Part shown: piece by piece, positions 33,103 through 44,597 of the stretch
Position numbering within the stretch: position 1 is the first letter of the stretch
How the letters are laid out: every line of letters begins with the position of its first letter
NCBI GenBank assembly: GCA_037126765.1
Contig: JBBCBC010000022.1
Span: forward strand, 4,402,001-4,466,000
From: Stenogyne calaminthoides
Taxonomy: Eukaryota > Streptophyta > Magnoliopsida > Lamiales > Lamiaceae
Length of the DNA stretch: 64,000 nucleotides
Direction of reading: 5' to 3'
The notes under the pieces: generated by a model
The model's input: the letters and a program-made list of their open reading frames with translations, nothing else
The model's database searches: none
Told to the model about the DNA's origin: nothing
Program-made: the position numbers and the translations under genes

Positions 33103-33789
33103 TCATGTTGGCACAGGAATGAAGTCATTTCCATGCAAAGATTTACCATTGCAGCTCATGGAAACAAGGCCAAGAATAACCAAAATCAACATAAAAACTA
33201 ACCAAGCCATCGTCGCAACACACCTCCTCCTCCTCCCACCACCACCACCGCTGCCTCCGCCGCGTCGTGTCTTGTCCTCCACCACCACCACCTCTTTGTT
33301 GTCACACAAAGAACCATCCGAAAAAGAACAAGACGACGTCTCTCCCCTATTAATTCCATTTACAACCACCACTTGTCTCTCACTCATCCCATCACCACCA
33401 CAACCACCGCCGCCGCCACCGTCGTCATAATTCAGGTCAACCTCCACCGCCTCCTCGAAAAGGCGGCGGCCCTTGAGTTTCCCACTTGTAATAGCAGCCT
33501 TTCTCTCTCTAACCGCCGTATCGCACTTTATCTCTCTCAAAAACTCATCACAATTGGATTGAAGAGAATACATTAGCCCTCTTGGTGAATTTTGTAACAC
33601 TTGATCATGAGATACTGTTGAACTTCTACTTGCCGGCTTCTCCTTTTTAAACACTTGCCATTCTTCTTCGAGGGTTTTTAATTGTTGGATTAATTCATCG
33701 TTTCTAATTCCACTCTCTGCTTTTTCTTCATCATTTTTAATTCCACTTTCACATTCTTCTTCTCCTACTTTTGATGATTTTGTTTTCAT
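33103..33789 (-). CDS. Glycine-rich single-pass membrane protein, 228 aa, unknown function
   Basis: An intact single-exon frame starts with ATG in a good context (CCACCATGAAAACA on minus). The N-terminus is acidic with a repeated ESGIKNDE / ESGIRNDE motif (14-31), then a short coiled coil LIQQLKTLEEEWQVFKKE (33-50). The middle is basic (REIKCDTAVRERKAAITSG, KLKGRRL), followed by Gly runs at 124-132 and 177-185. A basic RRRR anchor precedes a hydrophobic helix, residues 191-212 (VATMAWLVFMLILVILGLVS), with a 16-residue tail ending IPVPT. No N-terminal signal is seen, so a tail-anchored or type II-like membrane protein is inferred, tail lumenal or extracellular. The clean frame over 228 codons, amino-acid logic and start context argue for a real gene. 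I do not recognise the family by name. Confidence 0.75.
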   Translation of the reverse strand: MKTKSSKVGEEECESGIKNDEEKAESGIRNDELIQQLKTLEEEWQVFKKEKPASRSSTVSHDQVLQNSPRGLMYSLQSNCDEFLREIKCDTAVRERKAAITSGKLKGRRLFEEAVEVDLNYDDGGGGGGCGGDGMSERQVVVVNGINRGETSSCSFSDGSLCDNKEVVVVEDKTRRGGGSGGGGGRRRRCVATMAWLVFMLILVILGLVSMSCNGKSLHGNDFIPVPT

Positions 33790-34117
33790 GGTGGGGTTTC
33801 TAATTTATCCAATTCTTTTTCCTTTTTAATTATGGTGAGTGACTTCTTTGGTAGATCGTGGCATATTATGAGATTTTAGGGGGATTTCAACTTCCCATTT
33901 CCTGAATTTTCTACTTTTCAAATTTAAATCAACAACTTCAAATTCCAATTTCCACATTTTTATGCAACTGATTTAAATTTCTTTATAGATTTTTTTACCT
34001 TTAAATGCATAAGGTTGGATTTTATAGTATTTCAATTAAAGTCAAATTAAAATATTTCTTGTCCCGTAAAGTTTGGGAGTGGACTACCAACTAAATAATT
34101 CAAAATAATAGTTACTG
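33790..34117. promoter_or_regulatory. Putative promoter region of the 228-residue gene
   Basis: Upstream on the minus strand the leader is A/T-rich. No strong TATA box is evident; weak candidates lie near 33868-33880 (ATAATATG). Stowaway MITE sequence begins at 34118. Confidence 0.3.
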
Positions 34118-34443
34118 CTCCCTCCGTCCCGTAAGACTCTGCGCTAATTTTTCAATGCAGAGATTAAGAAAAGTTACTTTATGGGGTATTAAGGATGTGT
34201 TTTGAAACACTTAAAATAACTTTCAAAAACACTTATTTTCAAAACTTCCTCTCACAGCTTTTAAAAATAAGTGCTTCTGAAAGTTATTTTAAGTGTTCCA
34301 AAATATCCCCTAAGTGTGTATAAGGTAATAAGTGTGTATTGTAAGATTATACATTGAGAAGAGTGTGTCTATTTTTTGGTGTGCAAAGTCTTATGGGACA
34401 AACCAAAAAAAAAAGTGTGTTAAGTTTTCTGGGACAGATAGAG
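34118..34443 (+). mobile_element. Stowaway-like MITE with a nested MITE inside
   Basis: It begins CTCCCTCCGTCCCGTAAGAC and ends ...TTCTGGGACAGATAGAG followed by TA. Inner words match the MITE at 11196-11395 in inverse orientation. A 118-bp second MITE sits at 34193-34310. Confidence 0.7.
34193..34310. mobile_element. Tourist-like MITE nested in the Stowaway-like MITE
   Basis: Arms contain AACACTTAAAATAACTTTC and its inverse GAAAGTTATTTTAAGTGTT. Flanked by TAA on both sides (34190-34192, 34311-34313), matching the PIF/Harbinger target site. Confidence 0.7.
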
Positions 34444-35278
34444 TATCAATTATAAAAAAAATTATAAAAAAATTATTGTAAAAGGTCAATCTTGCCCACT
34501 TTTTTTTGTAGGTTGTGCTTTTGAGATAATTTGAATATACCGACCTACTATTTTGTGGGCCACAATTATTTTTTTAATCATTGGGGATATAATTTGATTA
34601 ATAAGACTTTTCTAATTTTTTATTTTCTAACCTAAAAAATATATTAACCTTCACAATTTTATTTTCTCCACTTTAATTGAAAAAATATTGCTTCTTATTA
34701 TTTTAGTAATTAATAATTACTATCTAAAATTAATTTTTTTTAGATCAACTTTCTGTAAATTAAATACTTATTATTTCGATCTCACAAAAATGTACACGCC
34801 CAATAAACAATGCATAATGCACGGGGAACAAGCAATATGTGCATAAAAACTATATTGTTCATAGAAAAGAATATTCATTGTTAAAACAAAAATGCATTGT
34901 TCAAGATAAAAACGCATAGGGTAAATTGCGCTTTTGGTCTCAAGAGAATGGGTCAATTGCAAAGTGGTCTTTTTTTCAAAAAAATTGATCCCATAAGACT
35001 TTTTGTCCATTTTTAATGGAAGTAACATGCGTCATTAATTGTAGATCTGGTCCCAAAAAAATTAGTTTGTTCCTTTTTAGTTTAATTTTCAAATTTTATA
35101 TAAATTAATTTATAATATATTAAATACATCTTTATAATTAATTTATAACCTATTTAATGTAACTTTAAATTTTTTTATAAATTTATTCATTTTTATTCCT
35201 ATTTTCTTTAGTTTATAGTTTGGTTTTTATAAAATAATAATATTTAGATTAATTTTGTTAATCATTTTAAAAAACTTG
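34444..35278. other. AT-rich intergenic stretch
   Basis: Contains a Mutator-like TIR remnant near 34920-35060 ('tttggtctcaagagaatgggtcaattg...gtggtct'). No gene is seen. Confidence 0.4.
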
Positions 35279-35280
35279 TA

Positions 35281-35549
35281 CTCCCTCCGTCCAAATTTTG
35301 ATTGGTTACTTTCTGTAAATAGCCGTCATTATTTTGTTTGGTCAATTCGTAAAAAGGAAATAAATCAACTTTCAATATTATTTAATACTATTATTTCTCT
35401 CTATCAAACACACTTTACACCATTTAATATTATTATTCCCCTCCACTAAACTCACTTTACCCAGTTTACATCATTTAATATTATTATTTTCCATTTTTTC
35501 TTAATCTCTGTCTACAGTATTTGATCAATCAAAATTAGGACGGCAGGAG
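35281..35549. mobile_element. Stowaway MITE
   Basis: TIRs CTCCCTCCGTCCAAATTTTG and ...CAAAATTAGGACGGCAGGAG, flanked by TA on both sides (35279-35280 and 35550-35551). Typical Stowaway termini and target site. 269 bp, noncoding. Confidence 0.85.
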
Positions 35550-35597
35550 TATAAAATAAAATTTTTGATATTATTATTTGGTTTAAATATATTTAGG

Positions 35598-35812
35598 GTG
35601 GGTATCAAGTGCACAGTGTACTCCATAGTGTATTTTTTAAACATACAAATTATAGCACTGAACCATACAACATGTTTATATTGAAACATACAACTTATGT
35701 TCATGAAACAAATTGCATGTTCAGTGTATACAAGTTATATGGTTCACTACAACAAGTTTTATGTTTAAAAAATACATTGTGAAGTGTACGATGCACATGA
35801 TGCATACAAGAG
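35598..35812. mobile_element. Fold-back MITE, GTGCACxGTG family (copy F2)
   Basis: The left arm 'caagtgcacagtgtactccatagtgta...aaacatac' is answered by the inverse 'gtttaaaaaatacattgtgaagtgtacgatgcac'. Related to copies at 13636 and 51974. Confidence 0.55.
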
Positions 35813-35821
35813 TGTTTAACC

Positions 35822-36865
35822 TCATGTTTTTAAGATGGGCTTGAGGGTAAAGTGAGCACATAATGAAAATACATCCCTGTTGTCTTCCTGGTTGTTCAAG
35901 TCCTCGCTCCACTTCCATATGTGCTCCACTTCATTTGAATCCACCATAGCATTTTCAAGCTCCAAACCCTCATAATCATATGAATCGGCAACAATAGCAT
36001 TTTCAAGCTCCAAACCTTCGGAATCATATGAATCGAGCACCATAACATTTTCAATCTCCAAATCAACAGGTGAAGCTTCATAAACTAACACCGATTCCTT
36101 TACAGTGTTGTAGGGTGTCTCGTTTACAATAAATTCAACAAAAACAAACGAATAAACATCATCAGAAGCAGATCCATAAAAATCCTAAAAGGTGTTTAGT
36201 TTACCATCGATTCCATGGCCAAATAGTGTGAATCGTGACAATTGGAAGCTGACACCTTAACATAATCGGAGGGTGTCTCGTTTACCATCGATCCCATAGA
36301 AAATCGTTTCCGCATAATCGATTTAGACTCCTAGTTAAAACGTAATCCCTAATAATCTTGATTCTCTAAATCCGCTCATAATTATTCGAGTTTTCTATCG
36401 CGGTCTCGTCTTCATCATTCTCACCTCTCTTTGAATCGATTCGTCCTCGAATCGAAACCAGAGGAATAAAGTATAACCATAAAAAAAGTGAGCTCAAAAG
36501 TATCGGTCGTGCGGGTGTGGCTCAAAGTCTTGAGGCGGTAGGACGAATTTTTCATCGCACTGCCAACAAAATAACTATCATTAATTATAAAAAAAATAAC
36601 TGTTATTTTTATTGTGTGAGTCAAAACCTTCATCATCAGTGAGACATGGGTCATCGTATGTCGTATCAAGCTCTGGAAAAATTGCATTGTATGTCGTATC
36701 AAGCTCCAGAAAAATTGCATCATAAACATCGTATCCCGTCTCAAACTTTTGGCTCGAATCATCGGAAGGCTCAATGTCATATATGAGAAGCACAAAATCA
36801 AATATGAGTTGCTCTTCATCATAAATAGGTGGACCATCATAATCAAAAGACTCACGCATCCACAT
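35822..36865 (-). pseudogene. Ty3/gypsy polyprotein C-terminal remnants with acidic repeats
   Basis: Three minus-strand pieces occur. 36865-36581 is very acidic with repeats (YDAIFLELDTTY / YNAIFPELDTTY). 36470-36420 has FDSRTNRFKERGEND, which resembles the SRTNPFxEGEND signature often seen near the end of plant gypsy pol. 36091-35822 has tandem VLDSYDSEGLELENA / VADSYDYEGLELENA. The middle is full of stops. Assignment rests on remembered motif resemblance only. Confidence 0.4.
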
Positions 36866-37097
36866 TAAATGATCATAGTCTCACATTGCAATACATAATA
36901 ATAGTATACGAAATAATGGAATTATGGAGAGTAAATTAGTTAACTATTTAGATCAAATCCAAATCTTTAAACAAAGTTATAATTATATTGAAACACAAAT
37001 TACACGACAATATATAGCAGGCGGTCTCCTATACTATTCAGTTACGAAACTGATTATTTATTATTTATAACAAAGTACGTACATATTATCATTACTC

Positions 37098-37108
<11 letters not shown>

Positions 37109-37142
<34 letters not shown>
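37109..37142. repeat. (AT)n microsatellite
   Basis: About 34 bp of pure AT repeat. Confidence 0.9.
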
Positions 37143-37144
<2 letters not shown>

Positions 37145-37145
<1 letters not shown>

Positions 37146-39282
37146 TGGAAGTCCGCCTCCAGTTCCCTCTTCACCATGGTAAGTACCTCGTTAACCTTGA
37201 TTTCAATCCTCCTTCGTCCCAGTGTTTGTTTCTTCTTGCTCGTGTTCGCGTCAGAGATGGCTTAATTATGAGAGATAATATAGCTAGTTGTGCAAGAAAT
37301 AAACTAATTAGGATGTAATGAAGGAAGTTTTTCTCTTCTAATTTGTTGCCTTAATTATGCAAAGCGAAACACACTTATTTCAAGATTTTACCGCATTTAA
37401 TACTTTTCATTTTCGATCTTTATATATTGACAACTATGTATGAAGTATAATTATACTCTTTCTCTCTCTCTCCATTGAGGCGGAATTTTGTAATTAGTGT
37501 AGAGATCCAACAACTATATTCTTGTATGAGGAGTAATATATATACTTTTATATAAATTTTTATTTATATCATAATTAAAAAGTCATAAATATTTCGATCC
37601 CCAGAGTTTTTGTGCATATATATTATGAAGTGAATATATATTATATTATGACAGTACTAAATAAGATTGTCAAACTTAATTAAATACATTACCTGTCACA
37701 TAATTTTAAAATGATGTTTGAGTCAAAATATATACAGGAATTTATCAACAATATGGAGTATAATATTATGCGCTAATAAAATAAAGCTTGACAAATATAT
37801 TTACATGAGTTCAGATCCCATAAGTTGGTGAAATAATTTATTTTAAGGTTAAACATAAAGAAATAGTTTTTTTGTAAATATTTATTTTAACTTATTAATA
37901 TAATTCGTGATGTATGCGAAACCTACATATTTTAATAGATAAATATTACTGAAAATAATTTAATGAATTAATCTCAAATTCATATTATTATTATTATTAC
38001 TTAAGATATCAATAAAGAGGAAAAAAGACAAGAGAATAAGTACTTTTTTAAGATTGTTTGAATTTCTTATGACGCTACTTCTCTTAGTTATACTAAATTA
38101 TTCCCTAACTAACGATGAAGATAATTTTTACAGTTGGCATAAATTTCCTATAAACCTAGATAATTATCTACATATTTTTTAAAAAAATTCTAAAATTATA
38201 TGAGAATACCTTACCTTTTAATTTTCAAGAACGTTGTACATGATTTAATAGACAAATTAAAAACCGTGCTTTATAAATGTATTATGGAAGATAATAAAAT
38301 TATTAAATTAATTTATAGTCACTAAAATTTTATATGAATTTTTAGATTATCATTAAAAATAGGGGTAATTCTAAAGAAATACATGACATTTTGGCGAAAT
38401 ATCAATTTAATCACGACCTTCAAGATTATTATATTAAAGCTCAACATTTTTTATATTGTTGCAAATCGATACACGTTTTTTTCCTCCGCCTGTGAAGAGA
38501 TGACGTGGCTCACCGGAGCGTGTGTATACTTGCTAGTTAGGATGATACATATATATTAAATAATATTTCTTTTTAATTATTCCACATTATATTACACATC
38601 CTTTATCATCAACACTTTTGAAATAAATTAAAACAAAAAATAATAATTAAAAGAAGTGAAAATCTTAAGAAAACCAAATTAAAATATAAATAAAAAATAA
38701 AAAACCAAACAGTTCATCTTCATCACCCCATCATCTTCGCCCTTGCTCCGCCGTATCTTCACCAAAAAGTCAATTGGTTCTGCAACACCCAAAACCCTCT
38801 TAATCACAAAACCACAAATAAATTACGTACAATGTGCGACACACGTGGTAAGCTACTAGTGGAATAAAAAATACTTTTGAAATGAGAAGACCAGAGTTAA
38901 AACAAAATTTAGGGTAAACATATATAAATTAACACAAACTCTCATATAAAACTTATTAATTGTATGAAAACCATTACACTTTTAAAGTGATATCACTACT
39001 CTTATAAACTAGTACGTACTTATAGCATTTAATACTATGATCTCAGTTTTTAAGTATAATTGTATCGTTTGATAAATATAATAATATTAATTTATAAATA
39101 TAGTGATATAAATTTTATACTATGAACAAATTTACTGGATACCTACTCACTTAAAAACGAAAATACAATTATTGCTACTATGTAATGAAATTGAAATAGA
39201 AATAATTTCAAATTTGAAAAAGAGAAAGATAATATGATACTGTAAATACATTAAACTAAAATATTTTTTTAATAAAAATTAC
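37145..39282. other. AT-rich intergenic region
   Basis: No convincing gene. A 57-codon frame at 37145-37318 is present but not recognised. Around 38365-38530 lies one arm of a Mutator-like TIR ('tacatgacattttggcgaaat...gatgacgtggctcaccgg'). Confidence 0.4.
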
Positions 39283-39708
39283 TCCCTCTACTTTTTATTA
39301 AATGTCGTTTAAAAATTTCGAAATATTTGTATAATAAATTAATTCGAAAAGACTGAGTTTCCCACTCATAATAGCAACCCTTCTCTAGGCCTATTTTGGA
39401 TCTCTAGAAAACAGTGTAGAAGTGTTTTTTTAGAAGTGAGGTGACCCAACTTCTTGAAAGAAAAAAAAATGCTTCTTGGATCTGAGTAGAGATCTAAAAC
39501 TGACCCTCTCTCTAACTACTTTAACAACCGTCATGTTGCATTTTTTCTCTCTTAGTTTGATGATGTGATGTTGCTTTACTAACTTGATGCTTGAACCCTT
39601 TTTCGATCTGTTCTTGCTTCTGGGCAGTTTACTTGAGACGATTATCCCCAAATTTTTGAATAATTATTCGATTTTAAAGTTGCTTTTGTCGAATCGTTGC
39701 TGTGAATC
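39283..39708. other. Mixed repeat remnants
   Basis: Begins with a partial Stowaway-like end (ACTCCCTCTACTTTTTATTAA). Then comes a ~35-bp match to the coding sequence of the 228-residue gene (39356-39393 versus 33474-33511). The rest is unassigned. Confidence 0.35.
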
Positions 39709-40220
39709 TTTGTTCAAAATCTCAGATTGGATCTGATTCGAATGGGTGATGATGTGGGAGGACTGTTTTGCAAATTTAATTTGAGACAGGCCCTCCCATG
39801 CAATTTTAGAAATTGCACCTGAGCCCTCCTAACAATAAAACAAATTAAGATTTATTTTTGAAAAATTAATAAAGTCTATTTTAAAATTGAATCATGGTTG
39901 GACCAAAAACGTATTAGTTGGACTAATGATGGATTTAATTAATTGGATTACTTAAAGTTAAAATATTAATAACAAATTTAATTATTAAACTTAATTTTAA
40001 AATTGGATTTTAAAATTATGGTTTAAAGGATTAAACGAGTTATTAATTCTCACTTGGTTAACTTGTTTATTAAATTCGATTTAATCGTTAACGCACTATA
40101 TAGTCCGCATTATAACTGTTTGGGTAGGCGGAGCTCAATAATTGTCGGACCGTATTAATTATTTGGGTAGACGGCGCCCATATAAATGTCAGACTGTGTA
40201 AATCATATTTGGGTAGGCGG
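39709..40220 (+). repeat. Leader fragment of a family B copia element (copy B0)
   Basis: Matches the B leader at 42720-43290: 'gggtgatgatgtgggagga', 'cacctgagccctc', and the TTTGGGTAGGCGG repeats. It is cut by LTR B1 inside the third repeat. Confidence 0.65.
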
Positions 40221-41831
40221 TGTTAGTGTTAGTGTCCTAGAGACAATCTATTGTAAGGACATAATACTCGATGATATTCAGTTTGACTTAATGTTATAAT
40301 TCACTTAATATTAATGTATGGCAATACACTTGTTTGAATATTATGTTTGATTGTTTGCATTTATTCATACAAGTGTTCCCATGAGTCATTGCTATCATTG
40401 AGGTTGTGAGAACTCAGATGACTTAAGCATGATTCTCAAATAGCCCCGATCAAGGATCATCAAGAATGGGATATTGATGATGCAATGGAGATTGGTGTGC
40501 GATCTGTATCATACTCTTAGAGAGTGTAGTAAGATCTCACTTACTACGAGATACTAGGTATCTCATGATGGATGCACAAATACCTTAGAGGGTATTGGTA
40601 TACCCATCCGAGAAACCATTTGATGTAGTTTCACTATATGTGTCTACGGGTGTCTCGGTTAGTGGGAGCGATTCGATACTCCTTTAACTTGAGGTCAATA
40701 CGCACGACGTGTATGGGATGATGAACTTTGACCATGACCGATGCTTGCACCTTTCCATGGGAAGATATGGCTTGGATTGGGTTCATCACGAAGTGCATGT
40801 GCGTGGTAGTTGAATCAAGAATAAGATTCATTCCTCAAAGTGGATTTAGAGAGAATACTCATCTTCTCGTCATAATTGGATCTAAGACATCGGCCAAGCA
40901 CGTCAACTTAGACTTTGTGGCTAAGTGTGACATACATGATCAATTAGTGATTAGAGATAATATGATTAAGTTATTTGAATAGACACTTCATCATGTTCAA
41001 GACTTAATCGAGTATTCGCGAATGAAATAAGGAAATCGTAATAGCTCATGTTTCAGTTACAGGTAGTTGCACATTTCCTCGCAACGTACCTCATATATTG
41101 AGAATGTCTGATTTATTGTCTAGGGTTCAATTAAGACCGTTAGTTTGACTAATCACCGATATACGAGGATATATGAGTCACACAACAAGAAAATGGGTTG
41201 TTTACTAATTATAGTTGGTTGATTAAATATTATTTTGGATATTAATATTTAATTTATAGAGAATATAATAATAATTATTATTACTATTTAATTAAATTAG
41301 ATTTAATTACATAGAATTCCCAATAATAATATATGGAATATTATTATTAAAGGATTTAATATATATGTAATCAAATCCGTAGAGATTTGATATATATGGA
41401 ATCAAATCCGTAGAGATTTGATATACATGAAATTAAATCCGTAGAGATTTTATATGTAAGAAATAAATCTAAGAAATTTATTTTATTAGGATTTTTCCTA
41501 ATAAAGGTTAGCTTAAGATTTAAGTTGGACCTCTCCTATATATATGAGCTCTTAATTCATAATACGTGAGTTCATATTTTCTTCATAAAATCTCTAAGTT
41601 AGAATTTTTCTAGCAAATTCATCTCGGGGATTCAACGCTGGAAGATCTGTGCAAAATAGTAAACAACTGATACCTGGATACCATAGTTGAGAATCCAGTA
41701 TTTAATTCTTTGTAAGAATTTGTTGACGCCACTCACATTTAATTATGTAATATTAATTGTTCGTTGTTGGTGAACCTGTTTAATTGTCGGCCGCATGATG
41801 TATTACGTATTACGCTTTCTAAATTTCAACA
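40221..41831 (+). repeat. LTR B1
   Basis: Starts TGTTAGTGTTAGTGTCC and ends CTAAATTTCAACA. TATA-like CTATATATATGAGC lies near 41536. Three direct repeats 'aatc(a)aatccgtagagattt' occur at about 41380-41450. It is followed by a degenerate PBS (CCAGATCAAAAAC). Confidence 0.85.
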
Positions 41832-43855
41832 GCCAGATCAAAAACTTCAGACTCTTGATTTAATTGCATAATTGTTTTATTATCTTTTTACGGGCATTTA
41901 TTTTTCGACTGCACTGATTGATAAATTGGGTGTGTGTGATAGCACCAATTATATTTGTTAATTGGGTGGAGACCCACATATTGGTTAAGTGTGGCTTCAT
42001 TTGTTTATTCATCGCTGCACCCTTTTCTCTTCGTCTTCTTCATTGGGTAATTCAATTTATGGTTTTATGAAAACCCCAATTGCCTCCATCCACCACGCGC
42101 CGCTCGGCTGGCGAAGGAGACCCACTGCGCGTCGCTAGGTGATGGCTGCGCGGACCCGATCGCACAGCTTGTTGTTGACGCATCCTTGTTATGCTCGCTC
42201 CCCTGGTTTGTTCGCTCTTGATGGTTCGATTTGCTCTCGCCTGGAAATCGGCGATGTGGCTCTGGCTCGCGAACGGTGATGGTTCGCCGTCGTCGTCTTT
42301 GGCGAGTCACTCCATCTCTAAGATTTACAGTGACGTCAGCGTTCGACGGTCTCGATCTATTGCTTGGAGTAATTAATCGACCGCTTGCACCGAACGATGG
42401 AGGCAACTCAGTTGCACGTGCGACAAGGTGTGGTGATGTCGCCCGGGTTCGAGAACGGCGGCGGCGATTCGCCACGAATGCTTGTCGAAACCGCTCCTAA
42501 CAGAGCCGCGTGGACCTACTTCGTATCGTTTCGTGTTTCCGATTGCCCCTGCTTCTCGTCACTAATCTAGACCCTATTCTGGATCGTTTCCTGTTTCCGA
42601 TTGCCCCTGGTTCTCGTCACTACTCTGGACCCTATTCTGGATCGTTTCCTGTTTTGTCGTTCTTCGATTGATTGATGAATGAGATTGATGAAACTGAAAT
42701 CTGTAGTTTGGGTTTGGATTTTGGAAATTGGATTGTTCAAAATCCCTAATTGGATCGGTTATGGATGGGTGATGATATGGGAGGATTGTTTTGCAAATTT
42801 GATTTAGACAGACTCTTCCGTGCAATTCTAGAAATTTACACCTGAGCCCTCAACGAATAAAATTAAAATTGAATTAAAATTTGTTATTCATTTTGAATTA
42901 ATAAGGTTAAACTTGAAATAAGATTGTTGGTTGGACCAACATCAAGTCAGATTAATTGGATTAATTGACAACTTCAAAACGCTTTAATTTTATAAATGAA
43001 TTGTTGGTTGGACCAATTGATAATAAATAATTAATTCGATTAACTATTAAGATTTAATAATTTAAAATTGAATTTTTGAAATTCAGGAATTGTAAAAGGT
43101 TATTAAATTCCCACTGATTTAACTTATTTTAATTAATTAGTTAAAGTACTTATGGACCGCATTATGACTGTTTGGGTAGGCGGCGCTCAATATTTGTCGG
43201 ATCGTATTAATTGTTTGGGTAGACGGCGTCCATATACGTGTTAGTCCGTATGAAATAATGTTTGGGTAGGCGGTGCCTAATAATTGCTCAAATGTGATGT
43301 AGATTAACATGTTGGATCTCGATTAAGCAATTAATATCCCATCTTTAAAACGTTTCTCGTTAAAATATGGTTTTTCATTAAATTGAAACGATGTCTTCCA
43401 TCGAAATTAAAAGTAAACTGTGGATTTCGTTTCAATTGGTATTTAAGACCAAAGTCTTTTGCTCGGATCTACATTCAACGGGACTTTTATAGGGACACGT
43501 GGTGTCGCCGCTTGATGGTTATAAACCAACTTAACTTTGTTTCATCAGCCAAAGCAGGGAAACGAAAGTTAAGGGACATCCTATTAAACTGGGTTTAATC
43601 AACTAGGAATTGCAAATTTTGCAATTGGTTTGGAGACCTATCAGTTATGCTACTGTGATATTCTGCCAAAGCAGGGATCATGATAGTAGTAATATGGATC
43701 CTAGTCCATTACAATTTATATTTGATATAAATTCGTACTCTTCCGATGAGGTCGTTGAGTATGTAAAAATAATGGAGACAAAATAAACACAAAAGAAAGG
43801 CCATGTTTATTTTGAATACTGAATATTGATCATAGGAATTATGTGCTGAACATTT
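41832..43855 (+). other. Family B leader, left arm
   Basis: Contains a GC-rich block (42070-42560), then AT-rich sequence, then three TTTGGGTAGGCGGxGC repeats (43165-43290) and sequence ending at 43855. It mirrors 45640-47643. No real ORF is present; apparent ones are GC-block artefacts. Confidence 0.7.
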
Positions 43856-44256
43856 GACTGTGAGTCTTATGGAGATTGTGAATCTTATCTAATGGGCAAG
43901 ATTATCAACATACCCTTTTCTGGGAAAGGGGTTCGTCCCATGTGAATCAAATCTCTACAGATTTGATTCTATATATATATTAAATCCTATAATAATATTC
44001 CATATATTATTATTGGGAATCCTATTTAATTAAATCCAATTTAATTAAACATCAATAATAATTAAATTGGATTTAATTAAATATGATTCCCAATAATAAT
44101 ATATGGAATATTATTATAGGATTTAATATATATATATATATGGAATCAAATCTGTAGAGATTTGATTCACATGGCACAAACCCCTTTCCTAGAAAAGGGT
44201 TTGTTGGTCATTTTGCCCTTGCGACAAGATTTACAGTTTCCATAAGACTCAAAGTC
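43856..44256. repeat. 401-bp near-perfect palindrome at the centre of the inverted B pair
   Basis: Arms of about 190 bp read outward to GACT(G/T)TGAGTCTTATGGA on each side. The inner half of each arm is family B LTR sequence (AATAATATATGGAATATTATTAT...); the outer half is the end of the pre-integrase zinc region. The loop is about 13 bases near 44047-44059. Confidence 0.85.
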
Positions 44257-44508
44257 GAATGGGGTTAAGTAGTCTAGCTTCCTTAACGTTGCAATTCTTT
44301 TCTCATTTGCATGACCAAGTCTATAATGCCACAAGTAAGTCAGGTTTATATGATTACTGATTTTGAGTATTTTATTTTGTATATTAAAAACATTATATCC
44401 ACAATGCAACATGTATAAACCATTCAATAAAGGAGCATTTCCATATATAACACCATTAAGCGAAAAAATAACAATTATCATTTGCAAAATGGAAGGAAAA
44501 TCCTTCAA
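44167..44508 (-). pseudogene. Family B GAG-pre-integrase domain, truncated
   Basis: 113 residues include LWHYRLGHANEKRI and C-x2-C (GNCKSCRKGKM), the zinc-binding module before integrase. Reading ends where inverted LTR sequence begins. The integrase core, RT and RNase H are absent. Confidence 0.85.
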
Positions 44509-44597
44509 TGTCTAACATGGGAATAGAAATAATGTTGCGAGTAATAGATGGAAAAAATAACAATTATTCAGTTCAAGTCTAAAACCAGAGGGTAAAT

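Noticed and set aside
33119..33430. Pro/Thr-rich plus-strand frame
   Set aside because: Antisense shadow of the Gly-rich part of the 228-residue gene.
37145..37318. 57-codon frame MEVRLQFPLHHGKYLVNLDF...
   Set aside because: No recognised relative, follows directly on an AT microsatellite, and has no promoter signals. Too short to claim.
42065..42475. Minus-strand 136-codon Arg-rich frame
   Set aside because: It lies antisense in the family B leader; its mirror at 46888-47328 has a different, equally unsupported frame, so composition explains both.
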